DNA from: Deinococcus marmoris
GTDB taxonomy: Bacteria > Deinococcota > Deinococci > Deinococcales > Deinococcaceae
Direction of reading: 5' to 3'
Length of the DNA stretch: 51,299 bases
NCBI RefSeq assembly: GCF_001949125.1
Contig: NZ_MSTI01000137.1
Span: 1-51,299 of the forward strand
Shown here: positions 8,608 to 19,240 of the stretch, piece by piece
How the letters are laid out: each line of letters starts with the position of its first letter
How positions within the stretch are numbered: position 1 is the stretch's first letter
Notes under the pieces: model-generated
Seen by the model: only the letters and a program-made list of their open reading frames with translations
What the model was told of the DNA's origin: nothing
The model's database searches: none
Translations under genes and position numbers: made by a program

Positions 8608-10164
8608 TCAGGGAATCTCGATCTCTCCCCGCCACCCCGGCTCCAGCGCCAGCAACAGCTCTAGTGGTTTTTCACCGTGCTTGAGCAGGTAGGTCAGGAA
8701 ATTCATCTCGCGTTCCTGGGGTGTGCCGCCCGGCAGCAGATGGGCCTTGAGCCGGGTGAGTTGCCCGCTGCGGTCATTTTCCTGACGTGCCAGAGCGCGC
8801 ACCGCCTGGGTCTGGAGGCGGCTGACCCGCCCGGTCACTCGGGAGCGGGTGCGCTCTGCCGCGCCGACGAGGGTGGGATCGAGGGCGGCAATTTCGTCCA
8901 TCACGGCGCGGAGCTGGGCGTCTATCTCCGCCAGTTTCTCGGATGTGACTGCCTCCGCGCCACGTTCATGGGCCAGGGCGTGGCCCAGGACGCCCTCGGG
9001 ATCGGCCTGAACCTCGGCGGCAGTTGCACCCAGTCGCCTCAGCAGGCGGGCCACGTTCGGCTCCAGCCATGTCACGGTCAGGCGCGGCCACAGCAACGGC
9101 TGTTTCAGGCCGTGCAGTTCGTAGACCTCCCGCAGTTGCGCGCCATACGCGATTTCCCCCGGCCCCACCACGAAGGCCAGCGTGGGCAGCAGCGCGTCCT
9201 GAACTGCCGGGCGCAGACCCGCCGCCGGGGTCAGGCGACTGGGATCGGCGTCCAGCACGGCCAGTAACTCGGCGCGGGTGTACTCGCGGGTGTCGGTGCT
9301 GAAAGTCTGCCCGTCCAGCTTCAGGAGTCGCCGCTGGCCACCCTCTTCCTCGATAAACAGGTTGGTGGCCCCTGCCGCGCGGCGCAGTTGCGGTGTGAAA
9401 CCCTGGGCCAGAAGCCGCGCCGCCGCGTCCTCGATGGCTGCCGAGGAGGCCAGCGGGTTCTGTAATTCACGCGCCAGGGTGGGGGCCATCAACCGGGCCA
9501 GCGCGGGGTGCAGGGGGTCCAGCACGACAAGGCCAGCAGGAGAGAGCAGACCGTGAATCAGGCGTGCGAAGACGTCGGCGTAGCTGCCGCCCGCCTCTAT
9601 AGCCCGTACCAGCCGCGCCCGCACGGCAGCGATGTATTCGGGCGGCGCATCGAAAGCGTCCAGCAAGGCCAGAGCCTGAGCGGTCCATTCCTGCTGCCAC
9701 GGCACGCGGCCCACCGGCACACCTTCGGGCACGTCCAGTGTCAGGCGGTGCAGCACTTCCGACATGTCCAGCAGGCTGGTGCTGGCCACCTCTGCCGCGT
9801 CGTGGTCCTGGCTGGCCACCCAGTAGATCGCCACCACCGGGGCATCTTCGGTGTTCAGGCTGCGGGCCAGCAGCGCGGCGTCTGCGCCCTTGTGGACGCT
9901 GTAGGCCGGGCCGGTCAGTGCCCCCGCCTGCTGCCCGGTCACGACCACCCTGGACGCGGGGTGGGCCAGCCGGGACAGCGCCTCCTCCACGGTCCTGTCC
10001 AGCGTTCCCAGACCCTGGTGATACTGGCGCAAAGCCTCTGCCAGCGCCCCCCGGTCAATGTCTGGCCTGACCTCGGCCTGAGCCTGTTTCATTGCGTCCA
10101 CCGGAAGGCGGAAGAACTCTTCCAGCCCTCCGGCCCTGTACTCCGCCGCTATATTCCGCGCCAT
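8608..10164 (-). CDS. bshC: bacillithiol biosynthesis cysteine-adding enzyme BshC
   Basis: This protein of about 518 residues catalyses the last step of bacillithiol synthesis, adding cysteine to glucosaminyl-malate. Family hallmarks are VVTGQQAGALTGPAYSVHKG, WVASQDHDAAEV, GLVVLDPLHPALARL and the C-terminal LLKHGEKPLELLL. A start at 10173 is possible, but the AGGA there abuts the ATG; the ATG at 10164 has GGAAGGA at 9 bases and is preferred. It lies 66 bases downstream of a Crp-type regulator gene on the same strand, with a small hairpin between, so the two may be cotranscribed. Confidence 0.9.
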   Translation of the reverse strand: MARNIAAEYRAGGLEEFFRLPVDAMKQAQAEVRPDIDRGALAEALRQYHQGLGTLDRTVEEALSRLAHPASRVVVTGQQAGALTGPAYSVHKGADAALLARSLNTEDAPVVAIYWVASQDHDAAEVASTSLLDMSEVLHRLTLDVPEGVPVGRVPWQQEWTAQALALLDAFDAPPEYIAAVRARLVRAIEAGGSYADVFARLIHGLLSPAGLVVLDPLHPALARLMAPTLARELQNPLASSAAIEDAAARLLAQGFTPQLRRAAGATNLFIEEEGGQRRLLKLDGQTFSTDTREYTRAELLAVLDADPSRLTPAAGLRPAVQDALLPTLAFVVGPGEIAYGAQLREVYELHGLKQPLLWPRLTVTWLEPNVARLLRRLGATAAEVQADPEGVLGHALAHERGAEAVTSEKLAEIDAQLRAVMDEIAALDPTLVGAAERTRSRVTGRVSRLQTQAVRALARQENDRSGQLTRLKAHLLPGGTPQEREMNFLTYLLKHGEKPLELLLALEPGWRGEIEIP

Positions 10165-10182
10165 ACCGCCCATTCCTTCCCG

Positions 10183-10200
10183 CCCCGGCGTAAACCGGGG
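10183..10200 (-). other. hairpin in the crp-bshC gap
   Basis: CCCCGG pairs with CCGGGG around six bases. It lies between the two genes without a T-run, so it is more likely an RNA-stability or partial-termination element than a full terminator. Confidence 0.4.
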
Positions 10201-10230
10201 ATCAGTTTCTGGTTCATCTCAAAGCCCTAC

Positions 10231-10905
10231 CTAGCGCAGCGATTCCCGTGAGGCCCTTTGCAGACCTCCCTTGTCGGTCAGGATAATACGGCGGTAGCCC
10301 AGGTCCAGCAGCCCACGTGTGCGGAAGTCTCCCAGCAGCTTGGTAATCGTCTCACGCGTGCTGCCCACCACATAGGCCAGGTCCTGGTGCGAGACGCGGT
10401 CTTTCAGGGCAATCGGCCCTTCCTCCGGCCAGCCGCCCTCGCGTTCGGCCAGATTCAGCAGCGCCAGCGCCAGCCGCTGCGAGACCTCTAAAAAGACCAG
10501 CCCGGACAGGCGTTCCTGCACGCCGCGCGTCTGGCGGGTGATCTGCTCGGTCAGGGCCACGCCCACCGCCGGTTGCGCGCCTGTCAGGCGGTGCAGGGCG
10601 TCCTGGCCCAGCATCAGGGCCTCCACGTCGTCCATCGCCTCGCCGTAGACGTTGTAGCTCTCGCCGGGGGTCAGGGCCGAGACGCCCAGCAGCGCACCGG
10701 GGCCGTGTACGTCCAGCGTGACTTCGCGCGCCCCGGTGCCCAGGCGGTACAGCCGCACCGTGCCGCGCAGAATCAGAAACAGCGTCTCGGCGGCGTCTTC
10801 CGGGTGAAACAGCAGCCCGGCCCGCGCCCAGCGCCCCACCCGCCCCGCCGCCATGACCTGTGCCTGCGCCGTCTCAGGCAGGGTTCCAAATGCTCCGGGC
10901 AACAT
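10231..10905 (-). CDS. Crp/Fnr-family transcription regulator
   Basis: The protein has 224 residues from the ATG at 10905 (231 if the ATG at 10926 is used). The N-terminal cyclic-nucleotide-binding fold includes PEDAAETLFLILRGTVRLYR and GPGALLGVSAL. A dimer helix follows. The C-terminal winged helix contains SHQDLAYVVGSTRETITKLL, the usual Crp recognition helix. Whether it binds cAMP cannot be judged: the usual R-S/T pair of the phosphate-binding cassette is not obvious. The start at 10905 is preferred because a CATACT box ends 9 bases upstream, which fits leaderless initiation. bshC follows downstream on the same strand. Confidence 0.85.
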   Translation of the reverse strand: MLPGAFGTLPETAQAQVMAAGRVGRWARAGLLFHPEDAAETLFLILRGTVRLYRLGTGAREVTLDVHGPGALLGVSALTPGESYNVYGEAMDDVEALMLGQDALHRLTGAQPAVGVALTEQITRQTRGVQERLSGLVFLEVSQRLALALLNLAEREGGWPEEGPIALKDRVSHQDLAYVVGSTRETITKLLGDFRTRGLLDLGYRRIILTDKGGLQRASRESLR

Positions 10906-10914
10906 ATGCGGCTC

Positions 10915-10920
10915 AGTATG
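10915..10920 (-). promoter_or_regulatory. -10 box CATACT of the Crp-type gene
   Basis: The box (one mismatch to TAnnnT) ends 9 bases before the ATG at 10905. It overlaps the codons of the longer possible start, arguing against that start. Confidence 0.4.
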
Positions 10921-11072
10921 CCCCAATTGCCGCCGGGGAACGCAAGCGGGGGCGTGGTGCCGGGAGGGAAACGCCGTTGCTGGGCGGTTTTTCGGGGTAT
11001 TCCCTGTGGTGTGTCCCTTCTGGCCCCTCCCTCGAAACCAAGAAACAGACGCCCTTGTAGGACGCGAACGTT

Positions 11073-11078
11073 TAGAAT
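11073..11078 (+). promoter_or_regulatory. -10 box TAGAAT, leaderless promoter
   Basis: TAGAAT ends 9 bases before the ATG at 11088. The interval 10927-11072 shows no other feature. Confidence 0.6.
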
Positions 11079-11087
11079 CCTCCTCGA

Positions 11088-11837
11088 ATGTCCTCTCCTG
11101 CCCCCCGCCCGCGCCTGCGGCTGTTCGACTTGCCGCTGGACGTGATTGATCTGCAAGGCACGTTGACGCTGCTGGGCGGCTGGCTGGCGGACCCGGCCCG
11201 CGCGCCGCACACCGTCGTGACCCTGAACCCGGAAATCATCGTGCAGTCGCGCAGCCATCCTGAATTTGCCCAGGCCGTTCAGGACGCCGATCTGGTCACG
11301 GCGGACGGCGTGGGCATCGTGTACGCCGCCAAACAGCTTCACGGTCAGGAGGTGCCGCGCGCCCCCGGCTTCGACATCGTCAGGGGCCTGATGGAACAGC
11401 ACGGCGTGGAGTTGCGCGTGTTCTTTCTGGGCGCGAAACCCGGTGTGGCCGAGGCCGCCGCCCAGAATGCAGCCCGCGATTACGGCGTCACGGTGGCCGG
11501 AATCCACCACGGCTACTTTGGCCCGGAGGACGATGAGCGCGTGGCCCGGCTGGTGGGCGAAAGCGGCGCGAATCTACTGCTGACCGCGATGGGCGCGGGG
11601 CGGCAGGAGGTCTTTAACCAGGGCCAGCGCGGCGTACTGGGCGTGCCCGTGATGATCGGCTGCGGCGGCGTGATCGACGTGCTGGCCGGAACGGCAGAGC
11701 TGGCCCCCGCCTGGACCCGCAAACTGGGCGTGGAATGGGTCTGGCGCGTGGCTGGGGACCGGAAGCGGTGGAACCGTGCGCCCCGGCTGCTCAATTTTGT
11801 GCGTCTTGTGGGGGCGGAGAAGCGGCGGAAGCGGTAG
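11088..11837 (+). CDS. WecG/TagA/CpsF-family glycosyltransferase
   Basis: This 249-residue enzyme belongs to the GT26 family, which transfers N-acetylmannosamine-type sugars onto lipid-linked intermediates for cell-surface polymers. It shows the family pattern TLNPEIIVQSRSHPEFAQAV, the catalytic-aspartate motif TADGVGIVYAAK, the FFLGAKPG loop, GIHHGYFG and the terminal EWVWRVAGDRKRWNR amphipathic region thought to contact the membrane. No other polysaccharide genes are beside it, so the surface polymer it serves is not known. Confidence 0.9.
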   Translation: MSSPAPRPRLRLFDLPLDVIDLQGTLTLLGGWLADPARAPHTVVTLNPEIIVQSRSHPEFAQAVQDADLVTADGVGIVYAAKQLHGQEVPRAPGFDIVRGLMEQHGVELRVFFLGAKPGVAEAAAQNAARDYGVTVAGIHHGYFGPEDDERVARLVGESGANLLLTAMGAGRQEVFNQGQRGVLGVPVMIGCGGVIDVLAGTAELAPAWTRKLGVEWVWRVAGDRKRWNRAPRLLNFVRLVGAEKRRKR

Positions 11838-11841
11838 ATGG

Positions 11842-11869
11842 GGTGTGGGCTGTAGAGTGTGGGAAAAGA
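11842..11869 (+). repeat. single-arm copy of the 1065-1231 repeat
   Basis: GGTGTGGGCTGTAGAGTGTG followed by GGAAAAGA closely matches both arms of the element at 1065-1231. It begins a few bases after the glycosyltransferase stop, just as the other copy begins right after the response-regulator stop. Confidence 0.4.
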
Positions 11870-11903
11870 TGGGAAGCGGTATGCAGGGCGTGGAAGTTTC
11901 AAT

Positions 11904-11960
11904 CCCCTCGCCCCTTGTGGGAGAGGGAGGGAGGCGCGCAGCGCCGGAAGGGTGAGGGGG
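11904..11960. repeat. palindromic intergenic repeat
   Basis: CCCCTCGCCC (11904) and GGGTGAGGGG (to 11959) form the ends of an imperfect palindrome with a GCGCGCAGCGC core. It sits between two convergent genes and looks like a dispersed REP-type element. It may help end transcription but has no T-run. Confidence 0.5.
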
Positions 11961-11982
11961 CGTGTGACCAGCGTTTCCGCCC

Positions 11983-13275
11983 TCAGCCCTGTGTGTCTGC
12001 CAAGGCCCCATCCAGACCCGCCAGCATCTCGTCCACTTCCGCTGCCGTGATGCTCAGCGGTGGCCCCAGCAGCAGATGATCGCCGCGCACGCCGTCCACC
12101 GCGCCGGAGCCGGGATAGGTGATCAGGCCGCGTGCCCGCGCCGCCGCCGCTACCCGGTCCGCCAGCCCCGGAGTCCCGAACGCCTGTCCGGTTGCGGGAT
12201 CGCCCAGGACCAGTCCCAGCAGCAGGCCGTGACCGCGCGCCTCCAGAATCTGGGGATACTTCGCCTTCAACGCCTGCAAACCTTCAAGAAGCTGAGCGCC
12301 CCGTTCGTTTGCCGCTTCCACAAGCTGTTCGTCCTCGACGATGTCCAGCACGCTTAAACCCGCCGCCACGCTGATCGGGTGGCCCGCGTAGGTAAAGCCA
12401 TGTTTGAAGGCCCCGGAGCCGTTCATCACGGTGTCGTGGACGGCGGGGCTGGCCATCAATCCGGCCAGGGGGGCGTATCCGGCAGCTAAACCCTTGCCTA
12501 GCACCACGATGTCAGGGGTCACCTCTCCGCCCAGCCGAACGGCCAGCGGCGCTCCGCAGCGGCCCATGCCGCACATAACTTCGTCGGCAATGAACAGCAC
12601 GCCGTATTCGCGGCAGATTTCGGCAATTCGCGCGTGATAGCCCGCATTCGGGGCCAGTGCCGCGTCCGACGCGCCCACCACCGGCTCGCACATGAAGGCG
12701 GCCACCGTGTCGGGTCCCAGTTCTTCCAGCAGTGTCCGTAAGCGTTCGGCATCCTGTTCGCCGGACAGTGTGGGGTCAGGCTTGGCGAGCTTGGGCCACG
12801 CGGCCTCGTTCATCAGCGGCGTGTACAGCTCGCGGCGTGCGCCCATGCCGGACGCCGCCAGTGCCCCCAGCGACGCGCCGTGGTAGCTGGGCCTGCGCGT
12901 GACGATGCGGTAGCGCCCCGTCTCGCCCCGCTCGGCGTGGTACTGGCGGGCCAGTTTGATGGCGCTCTCGGTGGCCTCCGAACCGCCGGAGACGGCCCAG
13001 AAGCGGAAATCGGGCAGCTTCAGAAAGGTGGCGAGGCGGGAGGCGTACTCCTCCAGCACTTCACTTGAAAACTGTGAGCCGTGGACAAAGGCCAGCCGCC
13101 GCGCCTGCGCCGCCATCGCGTCCGCCACCGCCGCCCGCCCATGCCCAATGTTGGCGACGAGCGCGCCGGAACTGCCGTCTAAATAATGTTTGCCGCTGTC
13201 GTCGAAGATGTAGACGCCCTTCGCATGGCTGGCGACAGGGTAGGGTTTGCGCGAGCGGTAGAAGACGTTGGACAT
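11983..13275 (-). CDS. class III PLP-dependent aminotransferase
   Basis: This 430-residue fold-type I aminotransferase of the ornithine/GABA/omega-amino-acid group shows LDGSSGALVANIGHG near the N-terminus, AVSGGSEATESAIKLARQYH for PLP phosphate binding, the Tyr/His pair RRPSYHGASLGALA, the acidic cofactor motif FIADEVMCGMGR and the Schiff-base lysine in VVLGKGLAAGYAPL. The substrate is not predictable from sequence. It is a single gene with a leaderless start at 13275. Confidence 0.9.
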   Translation of the reverse strand: MSNVFYRSRKPYPVASHAKGVYIFDDSGKHYLDGSSGALVANIGHGRAAVADAMAAQARRLAFVHGSQFSSEVLEEYASRLATFLKLPDFRFWAVSGGSEATESAIKLARQYHAERGETGRYRIVTRRPSYHGASLGALAASGMGARRELYTPLMNEAAWPKLAKPDPTLSGEQDAERLRTLLEELGPDTVAAFMCEPVVGASDAALAPNAGYHARIAEICREYGVLFIADEVMCGMGRCGAPLAVRLGGEVTPDIVVLGKGLAAGYAPLAGLMASPAVHDTVMNGSGAFKHGFTYAGHPISVAAGLSVLDIVEDEQLVEAANERGAQLLEGLQALKAKYPQILEARGHGLLLGLVLGDPATGQAFGTPGLADRVAAAARARGLITYPGSGAVDGVRGDHLLLGPPLSITAAEVDEMLAGLDGALADTQG

Positions 13276-13281
13276 GGGGCC

Positions 13282-13287
13282 ATCCTA
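13282..13287 (-). promoter_or_regulatory. -10 box TAGGAT, leaderless promoter of the aminotransferase
   Basis: TAGGAT ends 6 bases before the ATG at 13275. A tandem repeat array begins 3 bases upstream of the box and covers the -35 region. Confidence 0.6.
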
Positions 13288-13290
13288 GAG

Positions 13291-13354
13291 TTGAATAGGA
13301 TCAGGGTTGAATCGGCCTGGAATTGAATGAGGTCAGGGTTGAATGGGGCCAGCA
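13291..13354. repeat. four 16-bp tandem repeats next to a promoter
   Basis: Four units each start TTGAAT: TTGAATAGGATCAGGG, TTGAATCGGCCTGGAA, TTGAATGAGGTCAGGG, TTGAATGGGGCCAGCA. Units 1 and 3 are most alike. The array fills the space between the dUTPase stop and the aminotransferase -10 box. Confidence 0.75.
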
Positions 13355-13357
13355 GCC

Positions 13358-13840
13358 TCAGCGTCCGGTGTGGCCGTGCCCGCCCTGACGTTCGGGGCCA
13401 GCCGCGAAGTCGTCGCCATCGGCCAGCAGGTATTTCGTGAAGATGGCCTGCGCGATGCGGTCTCCCGCCTGCGCCGTGAAGGTCTCCGGGCCGATGTTGT
13501 GCAGCGAGAGGCGGATGTTGCCGTCGTTGGCGGCATTAGCGTAATAGTCGGCGTCCACGATGCCCACCGTGTTCGTGAGCATGACGCCGCGCAGGCCCAC
13601 GGACGAGCGCGGGTAGACCGCCAGAACCTCGTCTGGCTGCATGTACGCCCTGAGATCGGTGACGACAATGGCAGTGGCCGCAGGCGGGAGCGTGAAGCCC
13701 GTCGGCGTATGCAGATCGTATCCGGCAGAGTGACGTGAACCCCGACTGGGAAGCTGAATAGCGATATCTGGGTGCTGGCGGTGTAGATCGGACACTACCT
13801 CGAAGCCGCGCTGCCTGCTGAGCTTCCCCCGCCCTACCAT
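13358..13840 (-). CDS. dut: dUTP diphosphatase (dUTPase)
   Basis: The enzyme hydrolyses dUTP to dUMP and PPi, keeping uracil out of DNA and supplying dTMP synthesis. Trimeric-dUTPase motifs are present in order: I (SRHSAGYDLH), II (PRSSVGLRG), III (GIVDADYYANAAND), IV (AGDRIAQAIF) and a C-terminal motif V-like RQGGHGHTGR, in which the usual phenylalanine of GFGSTG is replaced by histidine. The ATG at 13840 (160 residues) overlaps the end of the upstream DinB gene by a few bases. A start at 13867 is possible but adds an unlikely overlap. It is the third gene of a DinB-DinB-dut operon. Confidence 0.85.
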   Translation of the reverse strand: MVGRGKLSRQRGFEVVSDLHRQHPDIAIQLPSRGSRHSAGYDLHTPTGFTLPPAATAIVVTDLRAYMQPDEVLAVYPRSSVGLRGVMLTNTVGIVDADYYANAANDGNIRLSLHNIGPETFTAQAGDRIAQAIFTKYLLADGDDFAAGPERQGGHGHTGR

Positions 13841-14312
13841 GTATCGCCCCCACCCGGCGGCGGCCACAGCCCCAGCGCCTGCCGGACGGCCACTATCTGC
13901 CCCATATGGTAAACGCTGTGTCCGGCATAGGTGGTCAGCAGGGCGGCATGGGGTACGCCCTCGCGGTTCAGGGCGGCGCAGAGTTTAGGATCGCGGGCGT
14001 GGGCACGCAATTTTGCGGCGTCCCGCAGGAAGGTGGCCCGCAGGGTTTCCCAGTCGCCCGGCATGGGCCAGCCTTCCGCCGCATGTTCGGGCGTGGCGGG
14101 TTGCTTCCCGGCCAGCGTGTCCAGCAGATGCGCCTGCCAGAACTGGACATGCGCCACCAGTTGCGCGGCGCTGTGCGGCAGATGGTTGGGCGTGCGTGCG
14201 GCGTCTCCGGCCTCCAGACCTTCCAGCGCGTGTGCCCAGGACACGTTGGCCGGGCCGCCCCGGTACAGGTTGCCCACTGCCTTGCCGAAGATCCCTGCGG
14301 TCTGAGACTCGC

Positions 14313-14316
<4 letters not shown>
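13834..14316 (-). CDS. DinB-family protein (second of tandem pair)
   Basis: This 160-residue four-helix-bundle protein is of the DinB/YfiT type. H56 (in VAHVQFW) together with H133 and H137 (GHSVYHMGQ) form the metal-binding histidine triad of the family. Such proteins are metal-dependent, some being thiol transferases that use bacillithiol. It begins with GTG at 14316, which overlaps the stop of the upstream paralogue (GTGA). Both paralogues end in near-identical tails (LG-W-PPPGGGD-S/T-W), so the pair arose by tandem duplication. The activity is not predictable. Confidence 0.8.
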
Positions 14317-14843
<527 letters not shown>

Positions 14844-14870
14844 GCGCCCAGTTTCGCAGACGCCGGCTTT

Positions 14871-14876
14871 GTTATA
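14871..14876 (-). promoter_or_regulatory. possible -10 box TATAAC of the DinB-dut operon
   Basis: On the minus strand TATAAC lies 27 bases upstream of the ATG at 14843 and would give a short leader. Two hairpins lie farther upstream (14892-14908 and 14957-14989). Confidence 0.35.
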
Positions 14877-14956
14877 TGGATTCCGATTAGAAGGTGTTGA
14901 AGACACCTGAAAATCCGAGCGGAGCGAGAGGGAGAAAAACGGGTTCCGGGCGTGGA

Positions 14957-14989
14957 GTGAAGGGACCGGCGCTATCCCGGTCCCTTCAC
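14957..14989. promoter_or_regulatory. perfect 13-bp hairpin or operator between divergent genes
   Basis: GTGAAGGGACCGG (14957-14969) and CCGGTCCCTTCAC (14977-14989) are perfect complements around 7 bases. The element has no T-run on either strand and lies about 20 bases upstream of the DUF4180 -10 box, so a protein-binding palindrome is as likely as an RNA structure. Confidence 0.55.
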
Positions 14990-15009
14990 GAAACAAACGG
15001 AGGCCGTAA

Positions 15010-15015
15010 TACGCT
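15010..15015 (+). promoter_or_regulatory. -10 box TACGCT, leaderless promoter of DUF4180
   Basis: TACGCT ends 9 bases before the ATG at 15025. The GGAGG at 14999-15003 is too far away to serve as ribosome-binding site. Confidence 0.5.
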
Positions 15016-15024
15016 GCATTTAGC

Positions 15025-15366
15025 ATGAACCCAGATGAAGCTCCCAGAATTCAGACCGTCCGTGAACTGGGACTGTCCCTGCGTGGCCTGGACGACATCC
15101 ACACCCTGATCGGCGCGGCTTACGATCTGGACGGCCTGATCCTGACTGAAACGGACCTCTCGCCGGAGTTCTTCGATCTGAAGACCGGGCTGGCGGGCGA
15201 GGCGTTCCAGAAGTTTACCAATTACCGCCTGCGCGTGGCGCTGGTGCTGCCGGATTTCGCGGCTCACGGCGAGCGTTTCGCGGAACTGGCCCACGAACAT
15301 TCGTCCCACCCGCTGATCCGTTTCGTTCACAGCGAGGAGGGGGCACGGGCATGGCTCAATTCCTGA
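15025..15366 (+). CDS. DUF4180 domain protein
   Basis: This small soluble protein of 113 residues matches the DUF4180 family by its middle and end: EFFDLKTGLAGEAFQKFTNYRLRVALVLPDF and FVHSEEGARAWL. The family has no established function. It is divergent from the DinB-dut operon and convergent with the AAC(3)-like gene, with 12 bases between the two stops. Confidence 0.75.
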   Translation: MNPDEAPRIQTVRELGLSLRGLDDIHTLIGAAYDLDGLILTETDLSPEFFDLKTGLAGEAFQKFTNYRLRVALVLPDFAAHGERFAELAHEHSSHPLIRFVHSEEGARAWLNS

Positions 15367-15378
15367 CGCGGTGACGTT

Positions 15379-16185
15379 TTACAGTCCCACATGCAGCCGG
15401 GGCTTCAGCCCATCACGCCGCACCGTCTGGCGCACTTCCTGGCAGCGGCAGCCCTTGTACTGGCACAGCAGCGCCTCGGGGTCCCGCTGAAGTAGACGCA
15501 CGGTGCTGTCTACCAGATCGCGCACACGGTACAGGCGCAACGTGGACGGGCCGACGCGCGTCGAACGGAACTTGAATTCCATCTCGGGCAGCAGGTTGTC
15601 GAAATCCGCCGAACAGTTGGGAAAGGCGGTGGGCAACACCTGACCGTCCAGCGGCACATAACGCGTCAGCATAGGGATTCCGGCCAGATACTCGCCGTAA
15701 TGGACACTGGTGTTGCTGCCGAAATCCACACCGATCAGCAGCGCGTAGCCGTTCAGGTCATACAGCGCCCCGATGGGCTGGTACGGGCTGCTGAGCGACT
15801 GGGCTGCCGTGATCCGCGCCGCCTCGTCTCCCAGGGCCACGAAGCTGAGGGTGGGGTGAAAGGAGCGCAGGGCGTCGCGCCGCTCCACCAGTTCCTGCGA
15901 TACCCGCCCGATGTCGCGGCTGACGCGGGTGTCGCGGTGGAATTTGGCGTGCGCCACGCTGCCGGGTCGGTTGAGCAGCGTGTTATAGCTGAAAGCCGGG
16001 GCCACCAGCGTGGCCGTGCGCCGCCACAGCGTATCCACCAATGTCCGGGGGCCGCCGTCCAGCGTGCCGAAGGACTTCAGGCTGGCGTGGACGATCAGGT
16101 GCTGCGTGCCGTCCAGTCCCAGCGCGGCCAGACCCTCATCGAGTTCGGCGGCATGGACAGCGGGCTTCCGCAGCAGATTCAGCAC
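15379..16185 (-). CDS. AAC(3)-like acetyltransferase family protein
   Basis: This protein of 268 residues has the antibiotic_NAT/YokD fold signature: LIVHASLKSFGTLDGGPRTLVDTLW near the start, the catalytic-region FHPTLSFVALG, and SPYQPIGALYDLNGYALLIGVDFGSNTSVHYGEYLAG. Members move an acetyl group from acetyl-CoA to an amine, in some cases an aminoglycoside. Many chromosomal members have no known substrate, and resistance is not claimed here. The tail holds a Cys-rich LLCQYKGCRCQ. A longer frame starts at 16236, but TAAACT lies 7 bases before the GTG at 16185, so the shorter, leaderless start is preferred. Confidence 0.78.
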   Translation of the reverse strand: MLNLLRKPAVHAAELDEGLAALGLDGTQHLIVHASLKSFGTLDGGPRTLVDTLWRRTATLVAPAFSYNTLLNRPGSVAHAKFHRDTRVSRDIGRVSQELVERRDALRSFHPTLSFVALGDEAARITAAQSLSSPYQPIGALYDLNGYALLIGVDFGSNTSVHYGEYLAGIPMLTRYVPLDGQVLPTAFPNCSADFDNLLPEMEFKFRSTRVGPSTLRLYRVRDLVDSTVRLLQRDPEALLCQYKGCRCQEVRQTVRRDGLKPRLHVGL

Positions 16186-16192
16186 AGCCCGT

Positions 16193-16198
16193 AGTTTA
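16193..16198 (-). promoter_or_regulatory. -10 box TAAACT, leaderless promoter of the AAC(3)-like gene
   Basis: TAAACT ends 7 bases before the GTG at 16185 and lies inside the longer possible reading frame, so it decides the start. Confidence 0.5.
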
Positions 16199-16328
16199 GC
16201 GGCCCGGCGCGGTTTACGGCTAGAGTCACGGCCCACCTTCGCGGACGGGGCCAGTGGGGGATGAAGTTCAACCTGGGGCGGCGTGGCCCATCTATCCCAC
16301 CTCGGGCCGCACTCATCCGGTCAGGCGC

Positions 16329-16334
16329 TAGACT
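16329..16334 (+). promoter_or_regulatory. -10 box TAGACT, promoter of the leuC transcript
   Basis: The same hexamer precedes the genes at 402 and 5667. Here it ends 7 bases before an ATG at 16342, which opens a short ORF and not leuC. Confidence 0.6.
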
Positions 16335-16341
16335 CGCGGGC

Positions 16342-17720
<1,379 letters not shown>

Positions 17721-17754
17721 AGCTCTAACAACAGACGGAATCCGTGCGAGCAGA

Positions 17755-17790
17755 TGTGGGAGGAGGCGTGAGGTTGCGCCCCCTCCCACA
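17755..17790 (+). terminator. hairpin downstream of leuC
   Basis: TGTGGGAGG (17755-17763) pairs with CCTCCCACA (17782-17790). It lies 35 bases after the stop without a clear T-run, so it is a probable but imperfect terminator. The rest of the interval to 17967 shows no gene with support. Confidence 0.5.
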
Positions 17791-17967
17791 ACCTGTTTGA
17801 ACTGATGGATTTAAACTGAAGCGGGACGCAACAGCTTGACGAGAGCAATTCAATCCAGCCCTGGCACGCTGGTCACCGGGCAGTCCGTAAATGAGCAGGA
17901 GAAGTTGGACTCCTTTTTAACCTGCCCGACACCCACACCCGCCCATCCGTGCTTGACTGTGGGTCTT

Positions 17968-19239
<1,272 letters not shown>

Positions 19240-19240
19240 G

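Noticed and set aside
14844..15026. Extended start of the first DinB protein
   Set aside because: The extra 61 codons cover two hairpins and a divergent promoter and have no similarity to the family.
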